Assembly (NCBI RefSeq): GCF_036865545.1
Contig: NZ_CP142208.1
Location: forward strand, 1,922,001-1,986,000
DNA from: Erwinia sp. E_sp_B01_1
GTDB lineage: Bacteria; Pseudomonadota; Gammaproteobacteria; Enterobacterales; Enterobacteriaceae
Length of the DNA: 64,000 nt
Direction of reading: 5' to 3'
Positions 46,405 to 55,179 of the stretch are shown here, piece after piece. Under the pieces are notes generated by a model. It was not told where the DNA came from. It searched no databases and saw only the letters and a program-made list of their open reading frames with translations. The first letter of the stretch is position 1, and the number at the start of each line of letters is the position of its first letter. Position numbers and translations under genes: made by a program.

Positions 46405-47955
46405 ATGGCGCACAGTGAAGCGGATCTCCTGACCCCGGCTAGCGCACAGTCAGAAGTGATTATCGAAACCCGCAACGTTTCCCGCCTCTATCCCGGCGTC
46501 ACCGCGCTGGATCAGGTGGACTATCGCGTATACCGCAACAAGGTCAACGTGCTGATCGGGGAAAACGGGGCCGGTAAATCTACCATGATGAAAATGCTGG
46601 CGGGGGTGGAAGTGCCGTCGTCCGGTCAGATCCTGCTGGAAGGCGAGCCGGTTGCGCTGCACTCCACGCAGCAGGCAGAGAAACACGGGATCAGCATCAT
46701 CTTCCAGGAGCTGAACCTGTTCCCGAACATGAACGTGATGGACAACATTTTTATTGGCAACGAGTTTTTCCAGCGCGGCGTGATCAACGAAAAATACCAG
46801 TACCAGCTGGCGAAAGCGCTGCTGGAGCGGCTGGAGCTGGATGTGGATCCCTGGTCACAACTGGGTGAGCTGGGCATCGGCCATCAGCAGCTGGTGGAGA
46901 TCGCCAGGGCGCTCTCCAAAGACACCAAAGTGCTGATCATGGATGAACCGACCTCAGCGCTGAGCCAGTCAGAAGTCCGGGTGCTCTTCAACGTCATTGC
47001 CGCGCTTAAGCGCCGTGGTGTGACCATTATCTACATCTCCCACCGGCTGGAAGAGCTGATGGAGATTGGCGATCACATCACCATTTTCCGCGACGGGCGC
47101 TTTATCTCCGAACGGGAAGTGCGTGATGCCAGCGTGCCGTGGATTATTGAACAGATGGTCGGCGACAAGAAAAAGCATTTTGATTATCAGGCTGCAGAGC
47201 AGGGCGATGCCGTGCTGAACGTCAGTGGCCTGACGGCGCTGGCGCAAAACGGTGGCTACAAGCTTAACGATGTCAGCTTCTCGTTGCGCAAAGGTGAAGT
47301 GGTGGGCATTTATGGCTTGCTGGGCGCGGGCAGAACCGAGCTGTTTAAGGGGCTGATCGGGCTGATGTCCTGTCAGAGCGGCAGCGTCACGCTGAACGGT
47401 GAATGTCTGGATAAACGCAATTTCCAGTACCGGCTGAAAAAAGGCATCGCGCTGGTGCCGGAAGATCGCAAAGGCGAAGGGGTGATCGAGCTGATGTCGA
47501 TCAAAACCAATATGACCCTGAGCGACCTCAGCCTGCGCGGATTCCGCAAAGCGCTGAACCTGCTTAATCCGCAAAAAGAGGCGGTTCGCGTCAACGAGAT
47601 GATTGAGCGCCTGGCGATCAAAGTCAGCGATGCCGAACTGCCGATTACTTCGCTGAGCGGCGGCAATCAACAAAAAGTGGTGCTGGGCAAGGCGCTAATG
47701 ACCCGTCCCGAAGTGGTGCTGCTGGATGAGCCCACGCGCGGCATTGACGTGGGCGCCAAAACCGACGTCTACCACCTGATTGGATCCATGGCCCGACAGG
47801 GGCTGGCCGTGATGTTTTCTTCCTCGGAACTGGATGAGGTGATGGCGCTGGCCGACCGCATCCTGGTGATGGCGGATGGAAAAATTACCGCCGATCTCTC
47901 ACGGGCTGAAGCCACCCGCGAGCGGCTTATCACGGCTTCGACTCCACATGATTAG
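46405..47955 (+). CDS. Sugar ABC transporter ATP-binding protein (RbsA/MglA type)
   Basis: Double ATPase of 516 residues. The first domain has Walker A GENGAGKST and MDEPTSALSQSEV; the second has the degenerate GLLGAGRTELFKGL, as usual for the RbsA family, with signature LSGGNQQKVVLGKAL and LLDEPTRGIDVGAK. It energises uptake through the following permease. Only 3 bp separate it from the lipoprotein gene. Confidence 0.94.
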   Translation: MAHSEADLLTPASAQSEVIIETRNVSRLYPGVTALDQVDYRVYRNKVNVLIGENGAGKSTMMKMLAGVEVPSSGQILLEGEPVALHSTQQAEKHGISIIFQELNLFPNMNVMDNIFIGNEFFQRGVINEKYQYQLAKALLERLELDVDPWSQLGELGIGHQQLVEIARALSKDTKVLIMDEPTSALSQSEVRVLFNVIAALKRRGVTIIYISHRLEELMEIGDHITIFRDGRFISEREVRDASVPWIIEQMVGDKKKHFDYQAAEQGDAVLNVSGLTALAQNGGYKLNDVSFSLRKGEVVGIYGLLGAGRTELFKGLIGLMSCQSGSVTLNGECLDKRNFQYRLKKGIALVPEDRKGEGVIELMSIKTNMTLSDLSLRGFRKALNLLNPQKEAVRVNEMIERLAIKVSDAELPITSLSGGNQQKVVLGKALMTRPEVVLLDEPTRGIDVGAKTDVYHLIGSMARQGLAVMFSSSELDEVMALADRILVMADGKITADLSRAEATRERLITASTPHD

Positions 47956-47984
47956 CCTGTGTTCCGGGCGTTGAGGACAACACC

Positions 47985-49052
47985 ATGAATCAGAAATACC
48001 TGCTTTATATGTATCTGCTGAAGGCCCGTACGTTTATCGCGCTGCTGATCGTCATTGGCTTTTTCAGCGTGATGGTGCCGAACTTTTTAACCCCTTCCAA
48101 CCTGCTGATCATGACTCAGCACGTGGCGATCACCGGCCTGCTGGCCATCGGCATGACGCTGGTGATCCTCACCGGCGGCATTGACCTTTCGGTGGGCGCC
48201 GTGGCCGGGATTTGCGGCATGGTTGCCGGGGCATTGTTGACCAACGGTATCCCACTCTGGGGCGGCAACGTGCTGTTCCTTAACGTGCCGGAAGTGATCC
48301 TGGTGGTGGCGGTGTTTGGGGTCATTGTGGGTCTGATCAACGGAACGGTTATCACCCGTCTTGGCGTGGCCCCCTTTATCTGTACGCTGGGCATGATGTA
48401 TGTGGCACGCGGTGCGGCGCTGCTGTGGAACGACGGCAGCACCTATGCCAACCTGGTCGGCATGCCGCCGCTGGGTAACACGGGGTTTGCCATCCTCGGC
48501 TCTGGCACCCTGCTGGGCGTCTATATCCCGATCTGGCTGATGGTGGGCTTCCTGCTGTTGGGGCTCTATATCACCCGTAAAACGCCGCTTGGCCGCTATA
48601 TCTACGCCAGCGGCGGCAACGAATCGGCGGCGCGCCTGGCCGGGGTGCCCATCATTAAAGTGAAAGTGTTTGTCTATGCGTTTTCTGGCCTGTGTGCCGC
48701 GCTGGTGGGGCTGATTGTGGCTTCCCAGTTGCAGACGGCGCACCCGATGACCGGCAACATGTTTGAGATGGATGCCATCGGCGCCACGGTGCTGGGCGGT
48801 ACTGCGCTGGCGGGCGGGCGCGGGCGGGTTTCAGGGTCGATTATCGGCGCTTTTGTTATCGTCTTCCTCGCGGACGGCATGGTGATGATGGGCGTCAGCG
48901 ATTTCTGGCAGATGGTGATCAAAGGTTTGGTGATCGTCACCGCCGTGGTGATTGACCAGTTCCAGCAACGCCTGCAGAGCAAAGTCGTGCTGATGCGTCG
49001 TCATGAAAAAAAGCAGGTGGCCGCGCCGCTCTCTGAGGTGACCCATGGCTAG
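47985..49052 (+). CDS. Sugar ABC transporter permease (RbsC type)
   Basis: Inner-membrane permease of 355 residues with about nine to ten membrane segments. Family motifs are MTLVILTGGIDLSVGAVAGICGM, GVAPFICTLGMMYVARG, YIYASGGNESAARLAGV and FEMDAIGATVLGGTALAGGRG. The C-terminal tail is basic (LMRRHEKKQ). The end overlaps the kinase gene by 8 bp. Confidence 0.94.
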   Translation: MNQKYLLYMYLLKARTFIALLIVIGFFSVMVPNFLTPSNLLIMTQHVAITGLLAIGMTLVILTGGIDLSVGAVAGICGMVAGALLTNGIPLWGGNVLFLNVPEVILVVAVFGVIVGLINGTVITRLGVAPFICTLGMMYVARGAALLWNDGSTYANLVGMPPLGNTGFAILGSGTLLGVYIPIWLMVGFLLLGLYITRKTPLGRYIYASGGNESAARLAGVPIIKVKVFVYAFSGLCAALVGLIVASQLQTAHPMTGNMFEMDAIGATVLGGTALAGGRGRVSGSIIGAFVIVFLADGMVMMGVSDFWQMVIKGLVIVTAVVIDQFQQRLQSKVVLMRRHEKKQVAAPLSEVTHG

Positions 49053-50559
49053 AGAGTTGATAATTGCGCTGGATGAAGGCACCAGCAATGTGAAAGCGGT
49101 AGCAATTGATGCTCGCGGAGACGTGGTGACCAAAGCTTCCCGGCCACTGACCATAGAAACACCTCACTCTGGCTGGGTGGAGCAGGATGGCATGATGCTG
49201 CTGAACGCCTCGCTGACCGTGCTGAGGGAGGTGATCCAGTCGGTGGGTGAGGATCGTGTGGCTGCTCTGGCCATCAGCAATCAGCGCGAAACGGCCATCG
49301 GCTGGGAGAGAGCAAGTGGCAGGCCCCTTGCGCCGGCCATTACCTGGCAGTGTTCCCGTTCCTCCGCCTTCTGTGAACAACTGAGGCGGGATCAGCAGGA
49401 AGAGCTGATTCGCTCGGTGACCGGATTGCCCGTTGCGCCGCTGTTTTCCGCCTCCAAAATGCGCTGGCTACTGGATAACAGTGCTGACGGCATGGCGCGG
49501 GCCCGCAACGGCGAGATTTGCCTGGGGACCATCGATGCCTGGCTACTGTGGCATTTTACCGGCGGCAGGCAGTTCCGCTGCGATACCTCGAATGCGGCAC
49601 GCACGCAGTTACTGAATCTGCAAACCGGCGAGTGGGACGAAAGTATGCTGGCGCTGTTTGGTCTGCCGCGGGTAGCGCTGCCGGAAATCTGCGCCTCCAG
49701 CGGCCTGTTCGGCACCACCAGCGGGCTTTCCGGCATTCCTGACGGGCTGCCTGTTATGGCAATGGTCGGCGATTCCCACGCCGCGCTTTACGGCCACGGG
49801 CTGGGTAAGTTGGGTGGCGTAAAAGCGACTTATGGCACTGGTTCCTCGGTGATGGCGCCATTACTGATGCCGGATACCAGCATTGTCCAGCTGGCAACCA
49901 CCGTCGCCTGGCATGATGGCGAACGCCTGGTTTACGGGCTGGAGGGCAACATCCCTCACACCGGCGATGGCGTGGCGTGGATGGCGCAGGCTACCGGCCT
50001 GACAGACGGCAAGGGCCAGGTGCTGAGCCGGGCCCTGCACGAGCTACCTGCGAGTATCGACTCCACGCTGGGCGTCTATTTTGTGCCAGCGCTGACCGGA
50101 ACCGGTGCGCCCTGGTGGGACGATCAGGCCCGTGGCGTCATTTGCGGCCTCAGCCGGGGCGTTACGCCTGCTCATCTGATCCGCGCCTCGCTGGAAGCTA
50201 TCGCCTACCAGATTGCTGATGTGATTACCGCGATGCGACAGCACCCCGATTTCCATCTGGAAACGCTGATGGTGGACGGTGGACCCACGCAGAACCCGTG
50301 GCTGATGCAGTTTCAGGCGGATTTACTCGGCTGTCCGGTAGCCCGGAGCGTCACTCCGGAGCTTTCTGCACTGGGGGCAGGGCTGCTGGCTCGCCGGGCG
50401 TTTGAACAGCTCAGTGACAGCCAGCTCACCGCTTTGCTGCCGGAACACGATCGCTGGCTGCCTGATGAAGCCCGTCACCAACAATTGTTGCAGAGCTGGC
50501 AAGGCTGGCGCGAAGCGGTGCAGCGCACCCTCTGGCAGCCTGCTGCCCAGACTCATTAA
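49045..50559 (+). CDS. FGGY-family carbohydrate kinase
   Basis: Kinase of 504 residues: ATP/sugar motif IIALDEGTSNVKAVAID at the start (glycerol/xylulose kinase-like), ISNQRETAIGWERASGRPLAPAITWQ, and the C-terminal FGGY signature region with MVDGGPTQNPWLMQFQADLLG. Mid-part GLEGNIPHTGDGVAWMAQ also fits. It phosphorylates a ketose or polyol in the cytoplasm. Between importer and transketolase in logic, it would supply the phosphorylated donor. Substrate is not identifiable from sequence alone; glycerol kinase proper is less likely given the context. Confidence 0.88.
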   Translation: MARELIIALDEGTSNVKAVAIDARGDVVTKASRPLTIETPHSGWVEQDGMMLLNASLTVLREVIQSVGEDRVAALAISNQRETAIGWERASGRPLAPAITWQCSRSSAFCEQLRRDQQEELIRSVTGLPVAPLFSASKMRWLLDNSADGMARARNGEICLGTIDAWLLWHFTGGRQFRCDTSNAARTQLLNLQTGEWDESMLALFGLPRVALPEICASSGLFGTTSGLSGIPDGLPVMAMVGDSHAALYGHGLGKLGGVKATYGTGSSVMAPLLMPDTSIVQLATTVAWHDGERLVYGLEGNIPHTGDGVAWMAQATGLTDGKGQVLSRALHELPASIDSTLGVYFVPALTGTGAPWWDDQARGVICGLSRGVTPAHLIRASLEAIAYQIADVITAMRQHPDFHLETLMVDGGPTQNPWLMQFQADLLGCPVARSVTPELSALGAGLLARRAFEQLSDSQLTALLPEHDRWLPDEARHQQLLQSWQGWREAVQRTLWQPAAQTH

Positions 50560-50569
50560 GGAGAAGAGA

Positions 50570-51367
50570 ATGAAACGTAATTTTCAGGGTAAAACGGTAG
50601 TAATTACCGGAGCCTGCCGCGGAATTGGGGCCGGTATCGCCGAGCGCTTTGCTCAGGACGGGGCGAATCTGGTGATGGTTTCCAATGCGGAGCGGGTGTA
50701 TGAAACGGCAGAAAAACTCAAGGCCGCTTACGGCAGTGAGATCCTCGCGCTACAGGTTGATGTTACCGACGAAGCCCAGGTGCAGCATCTTTATCAGGAA
50801 GCTGCAGCACGCTTTGGCACCATTGATGTGTCCATCCAGAATGCCGGGGTGATCACCATTGATTACTTCGACAAAATGCCGAAGTCGGACTTCGAAAAAA
50901 TTCTGGCAGTGAACACCACCGGCGTCTGGCTGTGCTGCCGGGAAGCGGCTAAATATATGGTAAAGCAGCAGTCAGGCAGCCTGATCAACACCTCTTCCGG
51001 CCAGGGCCGTCAGGGCTTTATCTACACTCCGCACTATGCTGCCAGTAAAATGGGCGTGATCGGCATTACTCAGAGCCTTTCACAGGAGCTGGCGCCGTGG
51101 AACATCACCGTGAACGCCTTTTGCCCCGGCATCATTGAAAGTGAAATGTGGGATTACAACGACCGGGTCTGGGGCGAGATCCTCAGCACGGAAGAGAAGC
51201 AATACGGCAAGGGCGAGCTGATGGCCGAATGGGTGCAGAATATCCCGCTGAAGCGCGCCGGACAGCCGCAGGATGTCGCCGGGCTGGTGGCCTTTTTAGC
51301 CTCCGATGATGCGCGGTATATCACAGGACAAACCATCAACGTCGACGGCGGGCTGATTATGTCGTGA
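50570..51367 (+). CDS. SDR-family oxidoreductase (second of two in the operon)
   Basis: Classical SDR of 265 residues from the ATG at 50570, just after AAGGAGAAGAGA; the open frame upstream overlaps the kinase and is not used. The cofactor loop is TGACRGIGAGIAERF, then IQNAGVITID, the catalytic NTSSGQGRQGFIYTPHYAASKMG (Ser, Tyr-x3-Lys), and GQTINVDGGLIMS at the end. It resembles sorbitol/galactitol-type dehydrogenases. As last gene of the operon it probably works with the first SDR on polyol/ketose interconversion. Confidence 0.86.
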   Translation: MKRNFQGKTVVITGACRGIGAGIAERFAQDGANLVMVSNAERVYETAEKLKAAYGSEILALQVDVTDEAQVQHLYQEAAARFGTIDVSIQNAGVITIDYFDKMPKSDFEKILAVNTTGVWLCCREAAKYMVKQQSGSLINTSSGQGRQGFIYTPHYAASKMGVIGITQSLSQELAPWNITVNAFCPGIIESEMWDYNDRVWGEILSTEEKQYGKGELMAEWVQNIPLKRAGQPQDVAGLVAFLASDDARYITGQTINVDGGLIMS

Positions 51368-51378
51368 GGTTGTGACGG

Positions 51379-51510
51379 GTTGCCGGAGCGTCCAGGCAAT
51401 CTGGTCCCGTCCGGCAATTTGTCGCTTTCCTGGGGACGTTATTTGTTGCCGGAGCGTCCAGGTAATCTGGTCCCGTCCGGCAATTTGTCGCTTCCCAGGG
51501 GTCGTTATTC
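51379..51510. repeat. Two tandem 66-bp palindromic units
   Basis: Units at 51379-51444 and 51445-51510 differ by few bases, and a third begins with GTTGCCG at 51511 before diverging. Each unit contains nested inverted repeats: TTGCCGG...CCGGCAA outside and CCAG-GCAAT-CTGG inside. They fill the gap between the sugar operon and the convergent ybhB-like gene. The second copy includes that gene's stop codon. The hairpins may act as transcription stops for both sides, though without a T-run. Confidence 0.9.
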
Positions 51511-52053
51511 GTTGCCGAACCGCCCAATCAAACCGGCCGCACCCAGCGTGTGGCCCTTCAGCTTGCTCAGCAGTTCCTCCCGGGTCAATCCCTGCCCCAG
51601 GCCGTTGGCCGGTAAATCTGTGGCAATCAGCGTGAAGTTATAATGGTGCTGACCGCTTCCTGCCGGCGGGCAGGGGCCATAATAGCGGATCGTTCCCGGC
51701 GTGTTTTTGCCACCGGTATAGCCTTTGCCGTCGCTGAGTTCACCCCGGGCAAAGCTGGTACGCTGGAAAGGGATGTTATAAGCCACCATATGATTTACCC
51801 CCAGCCCCTTTGCGCCAACGGGATCCACTATCGTCAGGGCAAAACTTTTGGTGCCTTCAGGCGGGTTATTCCAGCTTAAAGCGGGGGAGATGCCTTCGCC
51901 GGTGCAGCTGGCGTTGCCTTTGGCGTTACCTGCAAAGGTTTTTGCCATCAGATCGTTATCATTAAAGTCCGGAGAATTCAGGGTAAAAACTGGCGCGGCA
52001 CTGGCAGCCACAGAACAGGCCAGCAGAGAGATGCAGAACAACGTTTTTTTCAT
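51505..52053 (-). CDS. YbhB/YbcL family Raf kinase inhibitor-like protein, exported
   Basis: PEBP-fold protein of 182 residues with a Sec signal (MKKTLFCISLLACSVAASA, then APVFTLNSPDF). Family motifs: GEGISPALSWNNPPEGTKSFALTIVDPVG, NHMVAYNIP, and YYGPCPPAGSGQHHYNFTLIATD. Bacterial PEBP-like proteins may bind small anionic ligands; their role is not settled. Its last codons (IGRFGNE) and stop lie at the edge of the 66-bp repeat array, which might be where the array ended or began. Confidence 0.92.
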   Translation of the reverse strand: MKKTLFCISLLACSVAASAAPVFTLNSPDFNDNDLMAKTFAGNAKGNASCTGEGISPALSWNNPPEGTKSFALTIVDPVGAKGLGVNHMVAYNIPFQRTSFARGELSDGKGYTGGKNTPGTIRYYGPCPPAGSGQHHYNFTLIATDLPANGLGQGLTREELLSKLKGHTLGAAGLIGRFGNE

Positions 52054-52262
52054 CAGGCAGCTCCTTTTTAAGAATATGTCTGAATCCTGGTGGATAAATG
52101 CCCGATCTGCCAGTGCCTTACCGTTACTTTTGTGTTAATTACCCCCCGCTGATGGTGCCGTCAGGGGGCAAACCTGTGCTAAGCTAACCTTTCACTAATT
52201 TTGTGAGCTGTAATACGTTTTTGCTTATAAATCAGTGTTGCCAGACGGCAATAAATGAGGTT

Positions 52263-53708
52263 ATGAAAAAATTTTTCCCAATTCGCTCCTACAGCGGTGC
52301 GCTGGTGCTGTTTCTGGCCGGTGGTGCTGAACTCCCTGTCGCGCAGGCGTTGACAATGGATACCCGTGTCGCCGATGCGCCCTTTGACGATCCTGCCCGT
52401 TTCAGCCAGTCACTTCCGGATTTAGGCAGCCAGAGTAACGATGACTCTGCGCTGGCTAAGCGTGTGGCTCAGGCGATGAAAACCATTGGTGAAGCCAGTA
52501 TGAGCAGTGACGACGATCAGTCACTGGGCAACGAAGCCGGGCAGTGGGCATTTAACCATTTTCGTGATGAAGCGGTCAGACGAGCCGAAACTGAAGGGCA
52601 GGATCTGTTATCACCCTACGGCAAGGCTAACCTGTCGTTGATGGTGGATATGAAAGGCAGCTTCGACGGCACTTCCGCCGAGCTTATTACGCCCTGGGCC
52701 GATAACTATCAGTACCTCACCTTTAGCCAGTTGGGCGTTCAGCAAACGGATTACGGGCTGGTGGGCAATGCCGGTCTGGGACAGCGCTGGGTCGCCGGAA
52801 AGTGGCGGTTGGGCTATAACGCGTTTATCGATCAGCTTTTTGAGTCTAACCAGCAGCGGGGCTCGCTGGGGGCCGAAGCCTGGAGCGACTATCTGCGTTT
52901 TTCCGCCAACTATTACCAGCCGCTTTCGGGCTGGCGGATGCAGACTCACCAGAATGATATGCGCATGGCGCGCGGCTATGACATTACGACTCAGGGCTAC
53001 CTGCCATTTTATCGTCAGTTGGGCGTGTCGCTGAGTTATGAGCAATATCTGGGCGACAATGTCGATCTGTTTAACAGCGGGACGCTGGGCACCAATCCTG
53101 CTGCGATTGAACTTGGCGTCAGTTATACGCCTGTACCGCTGTTTACCGTCACCGCTTCGCACAAAACAGCCGATACCGGTGAGACTCAGGATCAGTTTGG
53201 CCTGAAGATGAACTATCAGATTGGTGTGGCGCTCAGCAAGCAGCTCTCTGCGGATAACGTGGCGGCGGCTCGTTCGCTCAGCGGCAGCCGTTACGATGCG
53301 GTGAACCGGAATAATTCCCCGGTGATGGAGTTCCGCCAGCGTAAAACGTTGTCGGTGTTCCTTGCCACGCCGCCGTGGCAGGTCCAGCCTGGTGAGACAC
53401 TGCCGCTGAAATTGCAGATCCGCAATGCCAATACGATCAAGGCAATAAGCTGGCAGGGTGATACTCAGGCGATGAGCCTGACGCCACCGGCGAGCAATAC
53501 AGATACGCAGGGCTGGAGCGTGATTGTCCCCGCCTGGGACAGTACCGAAGGGGCAAGCAATGAGTACCGGCTTTCCGTCACCCTGGAGGACAGTAAGCAG
53601 CAGCGAGTGACTTCAAACTGGATTACGCTGAAGCTGGTGCCGCCAGTGACTTTACAAAGCGCAGCGGTAAATCAATTTGATTTAATGGCTCCTTTATCTG
53701 GCGGCTAG
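52263..53708 (+). CDS. ychO: Invasin/intimin-like outer membrane protein YchO
   Basis: 481 residues from the ATG at 52263 (GAGG upstream); an in-frame ATG 20 codons earlier lacks support because the signal peptide MKKFFPIRSYSGALVLFLAGGAELPVAQA starts here. The middle is an inverse-autotransporter beta-barrel domain (LSPYGKANLSLMVDMKGSFDGTSAELITP, NAGLGQRWVAGKWRLGYNAFIDQ, MRMARGYDITTQGYLPFY). A short C-terminal Ig-like part (LPLKLQIRNANTIKAISWQGDTQ) follows. E. coli YchO is near chaC; here it marks the resumed conserved order. Confidence 0.88.
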   Translation: MKKFFPIRSYSGALVLFLAGGAELPVAQALTMDTRVADAPFDDPARFSQSLPDLGSQSNDDSALAKRVAQAMKTIGEASMSSDDDQSLGNEAGQWAFNHFRDEAVRRAETEGQDLLSPYGKANLSLMVDMKGSFDGTSAELITPWADNYQYLTFSQLGVQQTDYGLVGNAGLGQRWVAGKWRLGYNAFIDQLFESNQQRGSLGAEAWSDYLRFSANYYQPLSGWRMQTHQNDMRMARGYDITTQGYLPFYRQLGVSLSYEQYLGDNVDLFNSGTLGTNPAAIELGVSYTPVPLFTVTASHKTADTGETQDQFGLKMNYQIGVALSKQLSADNVAAARSLSGSRYDAVNRNNSPVMEFRQRKTLSVFLATPPWQVQPGETLPLKLQIRNANTIKAISWQGDTQAMSLTPPASNTDTQGWSVIVPAWDSTEGASNEYRLSVTLEDSKQQRVTSNWITLKLVPPVTLQSAAVNQFDLMAPLSGG

Positions 53709-53838
53709 GACGAATGCCTTATTGGCGCAAAGAGTCAATAAGGCACCCACAAATAAATGTGACTTTACTCACAAAAAATAGCTGGGCAGCGCTGCTGGAA
53801 TTTGCCAGAATTCGGAAAAATCCTTCTCATCTGCCATC

Positions 53839-54744
53839 ATGATAATCCGTCCGCATCGCCACTGGTTTGTTCGTTTGTTCGCCTGGCACGGTTCCGTGCT
53901 GCCCGGCATTCTGTTTCGCCTCGGCCTGAATTTGATGATATCGATTGTGGCGATTTTCTGCCTCGACTGGTATGAAACGTTGGGGGTGAAGCTGACGCTG
54001 GCGCCATTCAGCCTGCTTGGTGTCTCTATTGCCGTCTTCCTTGGGTTTCGTAACAGCGTCTGTTATGCGCGGTTTACCGAAGCCAGGCTGTTATGGGGAG
54101 GATTGCTGATCGCCTGCCGGACCATTATGCGTCAGGTGCAGGCTATTTCCCCCGCCGATGCACCGCGAATAAGCGCGCTGTTAATGGCCTTCTGTTACAG
54201 CCTGAAGCATCAGTTGCGGCGTACGGATCCGCGTGAGGATCTGCAACGTTATCTCGGTGATGAAACTGAGGATGTGCTCAGGCGCCGTGCGCCAACGAAT
54301 GTGATTGAGATGAAGATTTCCCAGTGGCTGGGGGATCAGCGCCGCAGCGGAGCTGTTTCAGATATCGTGTATACCCAGCTGGATAACAGTATTAATCAGT
54401 TGTCGCATGTTCTTGGCGGCTGCGAGCGGCTGGCAAGTATGCCGTTGCCTTTTGCTTATGGTTTGTTGCTACACCGCACTGTTTATCTTTTCTGTTCTCT
54501 TTTGCCTTTTGCGCTGGTGCCGGACTTGCATTACATGACGCCGCTGGTTTCTGTGTTTATTTCCTACACATTTTTGTCGCTGGATGAGCTGGCAGAGGAG
54601 CTGGAGATGCCGTTTGGCTTCGCCAATAATCATCTGCCTATGGATGCGATGTGCGCAAATATCGAGATCAATTTGCTGGAGATGAACAATCAGCGCGAGC
54701 TGCCAGAGACCCCGGTGCCGGACAGGCATTACAGGCTGACTTAA
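53839..54744 (+). CDS. Bestrophin-like anion channel family protein
   Basis: 301 residues of the bacterial bestrophin/UPF0187 (YneE) family: MIIRPHRHWFVRLFAWHGSVLPGILFRLG, FLGFRNSVCYARFTEARLLWGGLLIACR, and a conserved end with LDELAEELEMPFGFANNHLPMDAMC, the acidic calcium-clasp-like region. Four to five membrane segments. Probably an inner-membrane ion channel. Its TAA stop runs directly into the first degenerate copy of the following repeats. Confidence 0.88.
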   Translation: MIIRPHRHWFVRLFAWHGSVLPGILFRLGLNLMISIVAIFCLDWYETLGVKLTLAPFSLLGVSIAVFLGFRNSVCYARFTEARLLWGGLLIACRTIMRQVQAISPADAPRISALLMAFCYSLKHQLRRTDPREDLQRYLGDETEDVLRRRAPTNVIEMKISQWLGDQRRSGAVSDIVYTQLDNSINQLSHVLGGCERLASMPLPFAYGLLLHRTVYLFCSLLPFALVPDLHYMTPLVSVFISYTFLSLDELAEELEMPFGFANNHLPMDAMCANIEINLLEMNNQRELPETPVPDRHYRLT

Positions 54745-54793
54745 GGTCAAAGCTGGGCGCGGTGGTATGGCGTCATCTGAGACTGTTGCCCAG

Positions 54794-54877
54794 GTTTAAG
54801 GTCAAAAGCTGTCCCGGTGCTAAGGCGTCACCAGGGTTTAAGGTCAAAAGCTAGCCCGGTGCTAAGGCGTCACCAGG
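54794..54877. repeat. Two tandem 42-bp repeats
   Basis: Units start with GTTTAAGGTCAAAAGCT at 54794 and 54836 and end with AAGGCGTCACCAG. They differ at two bases (GT/AG before CCCGGTGC) near the middle. A diverged copy begins at 54741, at the bestrophin-like stop codon, so the array was probably three units long. Confidence 0.85.
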
Positions 54878-54966
54878 GGGCCTGTTATCCGGGACGTCGT
54901 GAATCCGTCCCTGGAGACTTCGCAGCCACGTCCATGTGGCTGAGACCCGGCTAACAGGCCCCCTGG
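54873..54966. repeat. 94-bp imperfect palindrome (element A)
   Basis: Perfect 15-bp outer arms CCAGGGGGCCTGTTA (54873-54887) and TAACAGGCCCCCTGG (54952-54966), and an inner perfect hairpin CAGCCAC-GTCCAT-GTGGCTG at 54923-54942. The structure resembles a short miniature inverted-repeat or REPIN-type element. It shares an inverted 12-bp core with element B at 55076. Confidence 0.85.
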
Positions 54967-55075
54967 CGCCACCCCTCATCTTCAGTGTTGTTGGTTAATC
55001 TAGTGGTCGCACAGGTGAAAGCCGGTTGGTTTTGAAATGCCCCGTCTCCACCAGACAAAACAGAAGCTTAGGGGT

Positions 55076-55179
55076 GGGGAGAGTGGGCTGATAAGCAAAG
55101 CGTCCCGGCACATGGACGTGCCGGGCCGAGCTGTCATGGATGACGCTTTTTGCGTCTTTGTGTTCAGCCCACTCTCCCC
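55076..55179. repeat. 104-bp imperfect palindrome (element B)
   Basis: Perfect 16-bp outer arms GGGGAGAGTGGGCTGA (55076-55091) and TCAGCCCACTCTCCCC (55164-55179), further pairing GCAAAGCGTC with GACGCTTTTTGC, and a core hairpin CCCGGCAC-ATGGAC-GTGCCGGG at 55104-55125. The core CACATGGACGTG is the reverse complement of the core of element A. The right arm is also the beginning of the 61-bp tandem repeats. Confidence 0.85.

Noticed and set aside
51372..51643. Two overlapping 87-codon plus-strand open frames with repeated peptide segments
   Set aside because: They are translations of the 66-bp tandem repeat running antisense into the ybhB-like gene.
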